A stretch of DNA of 64,000 nucleotides from Rhodothermaceae bacterium (GCA_009838195.1 VXSC01000047.1:150209-214208); one strand, 5' to 3'. Shown: positions 37,608 through 47,205, counted from the first letter of the stretch. Translations and numbers: made by a program. Notes: generated by a model not told the origin, from the sequence alone.

Positions 37608-38806
37608 TATCCTGCAAAATGATGAATCAAAAGTCCACTCCGAAGCTTCGGCTCAAACCAGGTTGATTTTGGCGGCATGAGCTCGTGCGCATCCGAGACG
37701 GCCAGCAGCTGGTCCATACTGGTTGCGAACATTGAGAAGGCAACAGCGCTATGTTCGCTTTCCTCCACCCGTTTCACAAGCTCATCCGTGCCGCGGATTC
37801 CACCCACGAATGTAATGTTTGGATCTGTGCGCTGATCTGTAATCCCTAAAAAAGGCTCCAGGACAAATTCTCCCAAGCGAGCAACATCCAATTGATCTGC
37901 CACGCCGCTGCGCCTTGTTGGGGGTAGCGTAACCGTATGCCACGCCCCGTCCGCATACAGAGACACCTCCCCTCGAACCGATGGTGTAGCTTTCGCGGTA
38001 GACTTTTGAATCGCACCGATCCCGTCAATCTCCTGAATCAATTTTGCCGCATTCTGTACACGAATGACACGGTTGTACGGCAGAATCTGTGTACTGCCTG
38101 CCGGGAAGCATACAGCAGGGAAAAAATCGCTGCCAGACGCTCCCTCCTGATCCCATGCCTTCCAGGCCGCCTCACACCGATGATGTCCATCCGCGATATA
38201 GATTGGATCAACTCCTTCAAACGCCTCCACTAAACGCTCCGGATCTGCAAATCTCCACACCGTATGCTGGATCCCATCCTTCGCCGTAAAATCAAATAAC
38301 GGCTCTGTTTTTGTGCACGCATCCATTAAGTCCATTACTGGTGCATGCTCCTTGAATACCAGATTTACCGGCTCCGCGTGGGCAGCCTGTGTGACGATAT
38401 GACGGGTTCGATCAGCAACCTTTGGAGGCCGAATATTTTCGTGCTTGAGGATAGCTCCCCGCTTGTATTCTTCAACGGATACAAGCCCATAGATGCCAAC
38501 CTGTTCGTGTTCATCCATTCGGATGCGGTAAGCATAGAGTGAAGGTTCTGTTTCCTGGTGGCTGTATTCGCCTGAGGCAAAGTGACGCAAATTTTTGGCT
38601 CCCTGCAAATAGACAGCCGTATCATATTCATCAATACTTGGATCCAGGTCAATTTCTGGACGGATGATATGAAGGAAGCTTTTTGGGTTCCCTCTCGCCA
38701 GTTCACGGGCCTCCGCTACACTGATGACATCATAAGGGACACAAGCGACACTTTCTGCTGCATCAGAAGTGGGCCGAAGGGCGGCGAATGCCTTGATTAT
38801 TGCCAT
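37607..38806 (-). CDS. DUF1015 family protein
   Basis: A 399-residue cytoplasmic protein starting IIKAFAALRPTSDAAESVAC and containing VPYDVISVAEARELA, LPYNRVIRV and IYIADGHHRCEAA, the conserved marks of DUF1015. The HHR segment and the ADGHHR pattern are reminiscent of ParB/Srx nucleotide-binding proteins, and several members have been proposed to phosphorylate serine or be tied to serine metabolism because they neighbour serA and serC as here. The function is not proven. First gene of the serine operon; 137 bases separate its start from the tRNA gene on the other strand. Confidence 0.87.
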   Translation of the reverse strand: MAIIKAFAALRPTSDAAESVACVPYDVISVAEARELARGNPKSFLHIIRPEIDLDPSIDEYDTAVYLQGAKNLRHFASGEYSHQETEPSLYAYRIRMDEHEQVGIYGLVSVEEYKRGAILKHENIRPPKVADRTRHIVTQAAHAEPVNLVFKEHAPVMDLMDACTKTEPLFDFTAKDGIQHTVWRFADPERLVEAFEGVDPIYIADGHHRCEAAWKAWDQEGASGSDFFPAVCFPAGSTQILPYNRVIRVQNAAKLIQEIDGIGAIQKSTAKATPSVRGEVSLYADGAWHTVTLPPTRRSGVADQLDVARLGEFVLEPFLGITDQRTDPNITFVGGIRGTDELVKRVEESEHSAVAFSMFATSMDQLLAVSDAHELMPPKSTWFEPKLRSGLLIHHFAG

Positions 38807-38897
38807 TGGATAAAGATCAGGTTACATTGAGTATGTGAAGAAATGAATCAATCCTCGAATCCCGCCTTCAACAAAGAATGTGCACGGCTGTGCCCAT

Positions 38898-38926
38898 TTG
38901 GACGGGAACCTTTTTGAATGTAGAAT
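38898..38926 (+). promoter_or_regulatory. Probable promoter of the tRNA-fMet gene
   Basis: TTGGAC at 38898-38903 and TAGAAT at 38921-38926 are separated by 17 bases and resemble the -35 and -10 boxes of a housekeeping sigma factor. Transcription would start about 38933, ten or so bases before the tRNA. No Bacteroides-type TAnnTTTG box was seen here. Prediction by eye. Confidence 0.5.
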
Positions 38927-38943
38927 TATACAAGGTGTTCTTT

Positions 38944-39283
<340 letters not shown>

Positions 39284-39291
39284 CAAGCAAG

Positions 39292-39330
39292 ACCGACCTT
39301 TCGCACTGCGAGAGGTCGGTTTTTCTTTTT
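39292..39330 (+). terminator. Intrinsic terminator of the tRNA-fMet gene
   Basis: ACCGACCT (39292-39299) pairs with AGGTCGGT (39313-39320), followed directly by TTTTCTTTTT. It lies 8 bases after the tRNA, so the tRNA is a single-gene transcript. Confidence 0.88.
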
Positions 39331-39501
39331 CCCGTCAGGCCTAATTTGGGGCGACTGTATTTTTAGATGGCACCAAACATCTTCAACCTGTTGCTAGGCC
39401 AAACCGAAGCTTTCATGTGCTGGTGGTTAACGCAAGAGATTCTCGCCTGCTGTGGAACAGACATCCTACAGCACAAACGAAATGCTCCCGCCCACTTAAA
39501 A

Positions 39502-39541
39502 AGAAAGCGCCCCGATACCATTGGGTACCGGGGCGCTTTCT
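39502..39541 (-). terminator. Intrinsic terminator of the Cache-domain T9SS gene
   Basis: A long inverted repeat (arms of about 17-18 bases, AGAAAGCGCCCCG with CGGGGCGCTTTCT as its core). Read on the minus strand it is a continuous helix with one G-U pair and is followed by TTTTT; read on the plus strand the same position is an A-C mismatch. The orientation therefore fits termination of the minus-strand gene ending at 39575. Confidence 0.85.
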
Positions 39542-39574
39542 ATGGGTTCTGAGTAGCTCGGCTACTCGAACCTA

Positions 39575-40981
39575 CTATTTCACGAGTGTCATGATCCCCG
39601 TCTTTTCATACCGACTTTGCGATCCTATCGCAATCATCCGATACAGATAGGTCCCCGATGCTAGGTGAGCGGCATTCAATTCTATGGTGAGGTTCGCACC
39701 CGCCTCAAACTGCTGCACGGGTAACTCCGTCACCTTGCGTCCCAACACATCTATAACCTGCAGCGTTACCTTCGCCCTCTCAGGAAGATCAAATAGAATC
39801 CGCGTTGACGGATTGAACGGATTCGGGTAGTTCCCCTGGAGCACGAACTCCGAAGGGATTTCGCGAATCTCGTCCTCAACGGCCGTTGACGTACCAGGAA
39901 AGAATGAACCAGCCACAATGAGATCTGGATCGCCGGCGAATATTCCTGCCACTCTGATCACATTCGCATAAGTCGTTCTGAGCGATCCTTCCTCATCATC
40001 ATTGGGATTGTCTGGATCATTCCAGTAATAATCCTCGAAACCACCACCGGCCTGGGCTGTTTTGATGATTCTCTGCACGAAAGTCGAATCTCCTCTAAGA
40101 TCGGGGTTGCCGAGAACTTGGCGACCTTCCCGATAGGGATCCGTAGCGTGGAATATCACATTACCTTTTTCCGTAATCATATAGAGGTAAACCGTGCCAT
40201 CTATGAAGTGCCCACCATCTTCGACTTTTATTCGGAGTTGACATCCCAACTGAATCGCAGCAATTAGCCCCTGCTGTTCATAAAAATTCCGCACCCATTC
40301 TGTAGCACCGTCCACAAACATTTTGAGAGTTTCGCGGCTCATCACTTCGGCAGCAGAAATCTCAGGGTACTCTAGGTCCTCACGGGGTGTGCACAGACTT
40401 TCTAAATTCTGGGAATATCCGCCTACAACCACCAACTCGTAGTTCAATGTGGGTGGTTTGTATCTCATCGCGAAACTCGTCATCCTCGTACAGTCCGAAC
40501 GATTCATCGGATCATCGTACTTACAATACTCCACCTTTATTGCTTCCTCCTTCGTTGCCTTCAGCATCTCCTTGATCACCTCCGTCCCCTCCCCATCTGT
40601 TTCGTTTAGAACGAAGGTATTGTTTAACTGGGGAGACTTGCCATGAAACGTAATGAGTCCGTTGGGGCTGAGGCCCTCGCCTGCTGCAAGCAGAATCAGA
40701 TAGATCTCGCCTGAATTGTAATCAGAACCTTCTCTGTACAAATCAGCCAAGGTTTCAAGCCCTGCGTCAAGATCTTCGATCTTCTCATACTCCGAGGTGG
40801 CCCAGGTGACAAAAGCTTTTAGCGAATCTTCATTCACTATTCCATCCTCACCCACGACTGCGCTGGCTGTCACCTTCGGCACCTGCGCCTGAAGTGAGAT
40901 TGAGCTAGATAGTTGGACCCATGCTCCCAAAACGATTATTGAGGCCACGGTAACCTTGAATTTCCTACCGATTAACGACAT
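39575..40981 (-). CDS. Secreted Cache-domain protein with T9SS sorting domain
   Basis: A 468-residue protein with signal peptide (cleavage near SLQAQ). Two successive modules look like single Cache (sensor) domains: SGEIYLILLAAGEGLSPNG ... VIKEMLKATKEEAI (about 90-200) and GTVYLYMITEKGNVIFHAT ... VQRIIKTAQAGGGFEDYYW (about 265-370). Cache domains bind small ligands in chemoreceptors and kinases. The C-terminus (NYPNPFNPSTRILFDL ... SGTYLYRM) is a textbook T9SS type A tail, so this pair of sensor-like domains would be exported instead of being fixed to a signalling protein. A strong ribosome-binding site precedes it and a terminator follows. Monocistronic. Confidence 0.8.
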   Translation of the reverse strand: MSLIGRKFKVTVASIIVLGAWVQLSSSISLQAQVPKVTASAVVGEDGIVNEDSLKAFVTWATSEYEKIEDLDAGLETLADLYREGSDYNSGEIYLILLAAGEGLSPNGLITFHGKSPQLNNTFVLNETDGEGTEVIKEMLKATKEEAIKVEYCKYDDPMNRSDCTRMTSFAMRYKPPTLNYELVVVGGYSQNLESLCTPREDLEYPEISAAEVMSRETLKMFVDGATEWVRNFYEQQGLIAAIQLGCQLRIKVEDGGHFIDGTVYLYMITEKGNVIFHATDPYREGRQVLGNPDLRGDSTFVQRIIKTAQAGGGFEDYYWNDPDNPNDDEEGSLRTTYANVIRVAGIFAGDPDLIVAGSFFPGTSTAVEDEIREIPSEFVLQGNYPNPFNPSTRILFDLPERAKVTLQVIDVLGRKVTELPVQQFEAGANLTIELNAAHLASGTYLYRMIAIGSQSRYEKTGIMTLVK

Positions 40982-40990
40982 TATTATTTA

Positions 40991-40996
40991 CTCCTC
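40991..40996 (-). promoter_or_regulatory. Strong Shine-Dalgarno site of the Cache-domain gene
   Basis: On the minus strand GAGGAG stands 9 bases before the ATG at 40981. Most genes in this window lack such a match, so this one fixes the start and suggests high translation. Confidence 0.6.
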
Positions 40997-41592
40997 ATTT
41001 AGATGGATGATGAACAAGTCGACCGTAGCTAATATACGGTAAAATGGAGTAAAAACCTACTCTGGGGAGAGGTGGCCGGGGCAATTTCGTCCTGAGCAAC
41101 TCCAGACCACACCCCTTAATAACGGACCATTCGAGGTGAGGCTCATGCAATATCTTCGCCTTCAGTAAGCGGCGAACTCTATGTTGGTGAAATCGCTCAG
41201 TTGGATTCCCTTTTAACCCAGTATCGGCTTCCCCCTCCGGTAAGGGCAACACGACTTCCCCTTATGCGAACGAAAACTTTGAGAGTACTACGATTCTACA
41301 AAAGCTGCGATGCTTCCCCTGAAAGATAGTAAAGGGCAAGCTTGAGTATTTACATAGCCAGGAGGCGACACATGTTCCAAAAGCAACACTGGAAGCAACA
41401 GCGCCCCTTGCTGTGCAATGAGGGGGATTTGGAGAGGGGAACCCGAATTTACCGCTTATGCACTGAAAACACCTTCATCATAGCGAACACGACCACAGTA
41501 TATACATATACGCCAATCTATTCTGATTCCTCTATTTTGTCATCATCTGCAATATTTCCAGAGATTCAGGGAATACTCTCGTGACCTGATCT
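40997..41592. other. Intergenic stretch of about 600 bases without a supported gene
   Basis: Between the Cache-domain gene and the dTDP-glucose dehydratase I see no RNA gene, repeat or known protein. One small open frame has a good AGGAGG (41362-41367) before an ATG at 41372 and would give 70 residues (to 41584), but the sequence is not like any family I know and has no clear hydrophobic or repeated pattern. Promoters of the two flanking divergent genes must lie here. Confidence 0.5.
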
Positions 41593-42675
41593 ATGTCCTC
41601 AATTCTTCATCAACCCCTCCGTATCCTAGTGACAGGAGGTGCCGGCTTTATCGGTGCAAATTTTCTGCACCGGATTGTCCCGCAGCTCTCCGATACCGTA
41701 ATCGTAAATCTCGACAAGTTGACCTACGCTGGCAACCTGCAGAGCTTGCAGGCAATTGAGAAGGCACCCAACTACAAATTTGTCCATGGGGACATCTGTG
41801 ACCTGGATTTAGTGCAAAAATTGTTTGCCGAGTATCAATTCACAACCGTAATTCACTTTGCAGCTGAGAGCCATGTGGATCGGTCCATCCAGTCCCCCAT
41901 AGATTTTGCACGGTCGAACGTCATCGGAACCGCCTCCATTTTACAAGCCGCCAAAGATTCCTGGATGCATGCCTCATCAGACATGCAGGAATTTCGATTT
42001 GTACATGTCTCCACAGATGAAGTGTTCGGAGCCTTGGGTCCTTCTGGTAAATTCTCGCCCGATACTCCCTATGCACCTCGTTCTCCCTATGCGGCTTCGA
42101 AAGCGTCTGCAGATCACTTCGTTCGTGCATATGCGGAGACTTATGGTCTTCCAGCGGTGATTTCGAATTGCTCCAACAATTACGGACCCTATCAATTTCC
42201 AGAAAAGCTGATTCCGTTGGCGATTGTTCGAGCCCTGGATATGGATCCCATCCCGGTGTATTCAAAAGGAGAAAATGTACGGGACTGGCTTCATGTCAAT
42301 GATCATTGTGAAGCATTGATGTGCATGCTTCAGCATGGTTTAGCGGGAGAAACCTATTTGGTTGGTGGATCGGGAGAATGTTCAAACCTGGAATTGCTAC
42401 GATTACTGCTAACTATTGTGGATGAAGAACTAGGACGTACCCCTGAAAGCAGTTGGAAACTCATCAAATTTGTTAAGGACCGGCCAGGGCACGACTTCCG
42501 TTACGCAATTGATGCGAGTAAACTTGTAACCGAGCTGGGGTGGGCCCCAAACCATACGCTCGAAGAAGGACTGCGTGCAACCGTTCGATGGTACTTGTCC
42601 AACCAGCCATGGCTACAGTCTGTTATGGACGAGAGCTACCGTACGTATCTAAAAACCCAGTATGAGGCAGTATGA
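41593..42675 (+). CDS. rfbB: dTDP-glucose 4,6-dehydratase
   Basis: A 360-residue extended short-chain dehydrogenase that turns dTDP-glucose into dTDP-4-keto-6-deoxyglucose, the entry to dTDP-rhamnose and other deoxysugars of surface polysaccharides. NAD-binding: LVTGGAGFIGANFL. Substrate and catalysis: HFAAESHVDRSI, STDEVFGALG, the YAASKA motif with catalytic Tyr and Lys, and SNNYGPYQFPEKLIP. The other rml/rfb genes are not nearby. Its stop overlaps the ATG of the HAD phosphatase gene (ATGA), so they are coupled. Confidence 0.94.
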   Translation: MSSILHQPLRILVTGGAGFIGANFLHRIVPQLSDTVIVNLDKLTYAGNLQSLQAIEKAPNYKFVHGDICDLDLVQKLFAEYQFTTVIHFAAESHVDRSIQSPIDFARSNVIGTASILQAAKDSWMHASSDMQEFRFVHVSTDEVFGALGPSGKFSPDTPYAPRSPYAASKASADHFVRAYAETYGLPAVISNCSNNYGPYQFPEKLIPLAIVRALDMDPIPVYSKGENVRDWLHVNDHCEALMCMLQHGLAGETYLVGGSGECSNLELLRLLLTIVDEELGRTPESSWKLIKFVKDRPGHDFRYAIDASKLVTELGWAPNHTLEEGLRATVRWYLSNQPWLQSVMDESYRTYLKTQYEAV

Positions 42676-43364
42676 AGCTACTGCTGTTTGATATTGACGG
42701 AACTCTAATCAAACCCATTCAGTCCAGCCGTGTACATATCGAATACGTACTTGGGGAGCTTTGCGGTCGATCCATTTCAACACAGGGAGTGTCATTTTCT
42801 GGACGCACAGACCCACAGATCTTTGAGGAAACTCTACACTTGGCTGGGTTCAGCCCAGAAGAAACGGAGGACCTCATACCGATTGCATTAAAACACTATA
42901 CCGCCCACGCAACCTATGTTTCCGATGAGGTTGAATCCTCGGATGGTGTCGTAGAGCTTCTCGAATACCTGAAACCAAACAAATCTGTCCAACTGGCTCT
43001 CCTGACTGGGAATGTTCGTGTGACTGCATATCGAAAACTGGCTGCAGCCCGGCTGGATGACTTGTTCCCGTTCGGTGCATTTGGGTGCGACCATGCCGAC
43101 CGGAACAAACTCCCTGCAATCGCCGCTTCACGTGCACTGAAGCACTGCGGAAGAACGTTTGTGAAAGATGACATTGTCATTATCGGCGACTCAGTACATG
43201 ATATAACTTGTGGCCAGGGGATTGGAGCATTGAGCGTCGCCGTTGCAACTGGATATACAAGCTACCAGGACCTCAAATCAGCAGAACCCGATGTGCTGCT
43301 ACAGGATTTGACGAATATTGATGACTTCTGTCATCAAGCGGGAATCAAGTCGGACGCTTGTTGA
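42672..43364 (+). CDS. HAD-superfamily hydrolase (phosphoglycolate phosphatase-like)
   Basis: A 230-residue HAD phosphatase. Motif I is LLFDIDGTLIKP with the nucleophile Asp and general acid; motif II is LALLTGN; motif III/IV are K(LPAIA) and VIIGDSVHDITCG with the metal-binding acids. The helical cap of the C1 type lies between residues 15 and 85, as in phosphoglycolate and related small-sugar phosphatases. The substrate is unknown. Coupled to rfbB, which may point to a sugar-phosphate substrate. Confidence 0.87.
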   Translation: MKLLLFDIDGTLIKPIQSSRVHIEYVLGELCGRSISTQGVSFSGRTDPQIFEETLHLAGFSPEETEDLIPIALKHYTAHATYVSDEVESSDGVVELLEYLKPNKSVQLALLTGNVRVTAYRKLAAARLDDLFPFGAFGCDHADRNKLPAIAASRALKHCGRTFVKDDIVIIGDSVHDITCGQGIGALSVAVATGYTSYQDLKSAEPDVLLQDLTNIDDFCHQAGIKSDAC

Positions 43365-43435
43365 AGAACGCCTTTGGCCACTTTCACCTAGCTAGTCAAC
43401 TCCAATAATCAATTGACCGGGTAACCCACAAAAAG

Positions 43436-43930
43436 CTATCCGGCCACTTGAACTTTCATGTCTTTCAGGAGCGCATCACATGCCTGACTCACAATCTGGT
43501 ATACCTCCTCAAAGATGCCCGTATAGTACGGATCTGGCACCTCATCGTGCATAGATATTGGATCAAACGTTCGCAACAGTTTCACTTTATCGGCATAGCG
43601 GCCTTGCTCATCCAATGCCAATACATCTCTCAAATTGCTCCGGTCCATTACAAGGATGAGCTCACACTCTTCAAGATCCTGTTTTGTAATTTTTCGCCCT
43701 CGAATGTGTCTGAGCGTAAATCCATGCTTTTCTGCAACCTGACATACCCGTCGGTCAGGGAGTTCACCAAGATGCCAACCGCTTGTCCCCGAAGAGGCTA
43801 CCTCAATCTCACCTTCCAGGTTGTGCTTTTTCAGTAAATATTGAAAATAGCCGTGCGCGAGTGGGCTTCTGCAATGATTACCTAGACATACAAACATGAT
43901 ACGTCTGGGCTTCTGGTAGGGAACCTTCAT
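43436..43930 (-). CDS. Low molecular weight protein-tyrosine phosphatase
   Basis: A 164-residue phosphatase with the P-loop VCLGNHCRSPLA (C-x5-R signature) at the N-terminus and the general acid in DPYYTGIFEEV near the C-terminus. The family removes phosphate from tyrosines in proteins, often controlling polysaccharide export, or acts on other phosphates such as arsenate; the Cys-containing loop with a second Cys (NHC) is typical of bacterial types. It converges on the HAD gene with 71 bases between them and no clear terminator. Confidence 0.9.
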   Translation of the reverse strand: MKVPYQKPRRIMFVCLGNHCRSPLAHGYFQYLLKKHNLEGEIEVASSGTSGWHLGELPDRRVCQVAEKHGFTLRHIRGRKITKQDLEECELILVMDRSNLRDVLALDEQGRYADKVKLLRTFDPISMHDEVPDPYYTGIFEEVYQIVSQACDALLKDMKVQVAG

Positions 43931-44068
43931 GCGCGTGCCTCTTTTTGGGTCGTTATGAGTTTGTGGAGAGTCTGCTTTAACTTTCTAAATCAGTCCGTGA
44001 TCGAAGCTGATTACAAGAGACCGCCGGGTTCTCTATGGTCACAATAAATCTATGCAGCAGGTAGCAAA

Positions 44069-45268
44069 ATGGGCAGTGGACAAGATGTGGTAATTTCTGT
44101 AGGAGAATATCTTTCCCGCTTACGCAAACACGTTCAGGATCATGGGCGTTACTGTGTTGAGGGAGAGCTTTCTGAGCATGCAGCCCGAAGAGGTCATTGG
44201 TACTTTACGATCGCAGATGAATCGAGCTCCCTCAAATGCGTGATGTGGCAAAGCCGGACACGGCTCGTAGACTTTACTCCCGAACCCGGACAGCTGTTGC
44301 GGGTCTATGGTGCACCTACTGTTTATCCCAAATACTGTAGGCTACAATTTGATGTCCTCAAAATCGAACGTCGCCACACTACGGGTGAGCTTCAACAACG
44401 CTTCCTGGAACTCAAGCAAAAACTTGCCCAGGAGGGCCTTTTTGATGAAAGCACAAAATTACCACTACCCCAAATCCCCCAACGTATCGGGATCGCAACG
44501 TCTGCGGAAGGGGCTGCCCTGCAGGATATGCTTCGTATTCTACGAGACCGATTCCCTATTTGTGAAGTGATCCTGGCCCCCGTTCGTGTTCAGGGCCCAG
44601 AGGCTGCACCTGAAATCGCAGCGGCAATCGATGATTTCTGCAGGCTTGACCAGAACAAACGTCCCGACCTCCTCATTATCGGGCGCGGTGGAGGCTCTCT
44701 TGAGGATCTGTGGGCCTTCAATGAAGAAGTGGTTGCACATGCAATCCACAACTCAATAATCCCGGTTATCAGTGCAGTAGGCCATGAAACTGATACAACC
44801 ATTGCAGACCTTGTCGCAGATCTACGTGCCGCTACGCCCACCCATGCAGCACAAACCGCCGTGCCAGAACAGGCAGCGTTAATCCGAGAAATCCAGGAAT
44901 ATGAACGACAGATGTACCAGACCTTGGAAACTCGGACTGGCTCAATGCGAAGACGAATAGCACAAATTACCGAATCCTACACGTTCAATATGCCGATCAA
45001 TCATGTCCGTGATGCACAGCAGACGCTTGCCAAACAAACAGATCTGCTGTATGAGGCATGTAATGCCCGTCTCTTGGCTCACAGGCATCGGGTTGAATTG
45101 CTCACGGAGCAGATTGCTGGACTAAACCCCCGTCGCGTTCTCATGCGCGGATATGCCCGTGTAGAACGGGATAGGGAAGTTGTGCGTTCTAGCCGGGAGC
45201 TGAATAAAGATGATCACCTGTCCATTCACTTTGCTGATGGGCATCGAGAGGCCATTGTCTGTGATTAG
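44069..45268 (+). CDS. xseA: Exodeoxyribonuclease VII large subunit
   Basis: A 399-residue subunit of the nuclease that degrades single-stranded DNA in both directions. N-terminal OB-fold: YCVEGELSEHAARRGHWYFTIAD ends in the LKCVMW strand; the catalytic domain shows IGIATSAEGAALQDML, DLLIIGRGGGSLEDLWAFNEE and the GHETDTTIADLVADLRAATPTHAA block in parts. The long coiled helix region follows and the C-terminal GYARV strand ends the protein. The small subunit gene xseB is not adjacent but 2 kb downstream. Confidence 0.94.
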   Translation: MGSGQDVVISVGEYLSRLRKHVQDHGRYCVEGELSEHAARRGHWYFTIADESSSLKCVMWQSRTRLVDFTPEPGQLLRVYGAPTVYPKYCRLQFDVLKIERRHTTGELQQRFLELKQKLAQEGLFDESTKLPLPQIPQRIGIATSAEGAALQDMLRILRDRFPICEVILAPVRVQGPEAAPEIAAAIDDFCRLDQNKRPDLLIIGRGGGSLEDLWAFNEEVVAHAIHNSIIPVISAVGHETDTTIADLVADLRAATPTHAAQTAVPEQAALIREIQEYERQMYQTLETRTGSMRRRIAQITESYTFNMPINHVRDAQQTLAKQTDLLYEACNARLLAHRHRVELLTEQIAGLNPRRVLMRGYARVERDREVVRSSRELNKDDHLSIHFADGHREAIVCD

Positions 45269-45315
45269 TTCTATCTTTAATCTGTATATTTTTTGATCCT
45301 TAAGGACTTGATTCC

Positions 45316-46422
45316 ATTAGCAATAATAATTCTACCATAGCGGCCACCCTTGATCTTTCTCCCGGATCCCGTCTTGACATCAAAAATGTCTCTCCGACGC
45401 TGGCAGAAATTAACGGTTCTTCCTTTTCCTCTTTCGAAAAAGTTGCCCTCTGCTCGTTGCACACTACGGCAGGGTTCCTAGAACAATCCCTCGCCACCAA
45501 GCTTGGGAATAAACCGGAGGGGGTTGATCATCTGGTTCGCTCCGCCCATCGACTCTTTCCAGAAGGTGCACCTTATTGGCATGACCGTATGGAACTTCGC
45601 AATGAGTTGACCGCCGAACAACGAAAGTTTGAACCTCTGAACGCAGACTCGCATCTAGCTTTCATCTGCCTGGGGCTGTGCAGTTGTGCCCTCTACGAGT
45701 TTGATCCAGATGACCCAATCTATTTTATTGATCTTGACGGGGAATTTCAGGGAACGTTTCGGTCCCGAAAAACTCTCGCCGTGGGATACAACGAGACCCG
45801 CTGTGTGCACGAGGATGTTCTTTCGATACGAATGCCCCGTAAAGATCAGCATGCTTTGGACCTCAGCCAACATCTGAATGATCTTCAGGCACTTGTAAAC
45901 AAGCACAATATTCATCGCGGTCTAGTTACCTTTGAATTGGACTCGAATGAAAAAAATGCCGGGATTACGGTCAATGAATACGAAACGCTACTGGTTGAAC
46001 GAGATATTACGGACGTACTCAAGAACCCCCTGCGGTATATGCTTGACCACGCCTCCGAGTTAGTGCGGCATCCCTTTACTCTTCCCGGCAAAGCCAAGAA
46101 AGTGCTCACCTATGAGCTGCACCTCGCAATTCGGGATGGCCTTCGATTAGCCAGCCGTAGTGTTTCTGCTGTTGAATACATGGTCGAGCGCCTGGGTATG
46201 CGCTTACCCTTGCTAGAGTCTGTGATCGACCGGCTTGCGACCCCTCTCGAAACCCGCTGGATGAATTTGGGAACTACTGCCCGCTTCCTTATCAATGCAG
46301 GGAATGAAGAGCCGCATGGCCGGATCACAACGGGCACTTACCAGAGTCCAATCCTGATCCAGTGGAGAAGGCCTGACTCAGATATGCGTAATCTGCGTGT
46401 CCGCCTGTTGCAGTTTGTCTAG
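45316..46422 (+). CDS. YjbQ-like (UPF0047) two-domain protein; start uncertain, possibly ATT
   Basis: From the TTG at 45457 this is a 321-residue protein beginning with LHTTAGFLEQ, which is the HTTAG motif of YjbQ/UPF0047 proteins, followed by LNADSHLAF. In YjbQ this motif follows a conserved strand region, and here the frame stays open back to the TAA at 45301 with fitting sequence (TLDLSPGSRLDIKNV ... VALCS). That part has no ATG, GTG or TTG, but an ATT at 45316 follows AAGGA (45302-45306) by 9 bases. I therefore extend the gene to 45316 (368 residues). A second, degenerate copy of the same fold seems to follow (NIHRGLVTFELD then NAGITVNEYETLL), without the histidine. YjbQ has weak thiamine-phosphate synthase activity; the role is unknown. 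Confidence 0.6.
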   Translation: MSNNNSTIAATLDLSPGSRLDIKNVSPTLAEINGSSFSSFEKVALCSLHTTAGFLEQSLATKLGNKPEGVDHLVRSAHRLFPEGAPYWHDRMELRNELTAEQRKFEPLNADSHLAFICLGLCSCALYEFDPDDPIYFIDLDGEFQGTFRSRKTLAVGYNETRCVHEDVLSIRMPRKDQHALDLSQHLNDLQALVNKHNIHRGLVTFELDSNEKNAGITVNEYETLLVERDITDVLKNPLRYMLDHASELVRHPFTLPGKAKKVLTYELHLAIRDGLRLASRSVSAVEYMVERLGMRLPLLESVIDRLATPLETRWMNLGTTARFLINAGNEEPHGRITTGTYQSPILIQWRRPDSDMRNLRVRLLQFV

Positions 46423-46425
46423 ATT

Positions 46426-47205
46426 TTAGATCAGAGACCGTGACTGCCCCCCGTCAACATTCAGGCAGGCACCAGTAATCAGGCTTGCCCTGTCTGAGAG
46501 CAAAAATGCAGCAACATCGGCAATTTCTTCGGCCGTTCCAAACCGGCCAATTGGAAGATTCTCCGCAATAAAGGTTTTCATGCCTTCCGGATCACTCTTG
46601 ACCCGCTTATCCCAGGATCCTCCCGGAAATCGTATTGAACCGGGGGCCAATGTATTGACTCGGATCCCATCGGAAGCCAACTCAAGTGCCATAATTTTTG
46701 CAGCACTCATCAGTGCTGACTTCGTCGTGTTATAGATGGAGAGTCCGGGGCCACCTGCTTCGCGACCAAATATGGATCCCACAAACAGAATTGCTCCGCC
46801 GCCACTATTTCGCATGTGAGGGATCGCTGCCCGACTGGCACGCAAATGCATCTTCAAATTCAATGTCAATATATCCTCCCAGTCCTGATCTGATAAATCG
46901 GCGAATTTCCCGCGACGATTCCCTCCAGCATTATTGACGAGAAGTTGAACGGTCCCATACTCGCTGACTGCCGCCTCAATCAATTCTTGCGGCTGCCCCG
47001 GAACTGTTAAATCCGTCGCCTTTGCCAGAACAGGTACATCATATAACTGGATGATCTCTTCCCGCGCTGAGGACAATACATCTTCCCCACGCGCGCAGAT
47101 TACCAGCCGACATCCCTCTGCCGCGAGTTGCATCGCAATCGCTTTCCCTAAACCTCGACTTGCCCCCGTGACCACCGCAACCTTTCCCTTAAGTCCTAAA
47201 TCCAT
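46426..47205 (-). CDS. Short-chain dehydrogenase/reductase
   Basis: A 259-residue Rossmann-fold oxidoreductase; I choose the ATG at 47205 (MDLGLKGKVAVVTGASRG) over an upstream one because it gives the family's usual N-terminus. TGxxxGxG is TGASRGLG, NNAG is present, and the catalytic Ser, Tyr and Lys are in VGSIFGRE and SIYNTTKSA. C-terminal GACLNVDGGQS is the classical SDR end. Probably NADP-dependent (Arg after TGAS). Substrate unknown; similar enzymes act on 3-oxoacyl groups or sugars. It ends 3 bases from the YjbQ-like gene, tail to tail. Confidence 0.87.
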   Translation of the reverse strand: MDLGLKGKVAVVTGASRGLGKAIAMQLAAEGCRLVICARGEDVLSSAREEIIQLYDVPVLAKATDLTVPGQPQELIEAAVSEYGTVQLLVNNAGGNRRGKFADLSDQDWEDILTLNLKMHLRASRAAIPHMRNSGGGAILFVGSIFGREAGGPGLSIYNTTKSALMSAAKIMALELASDGIRVNTLAPGSIRFPGGSWDKRVKSDPEGMKTFIAENLPIGRFGTAEEIADVAAFLLSDRASLITGACLNVDGGQSRSLI

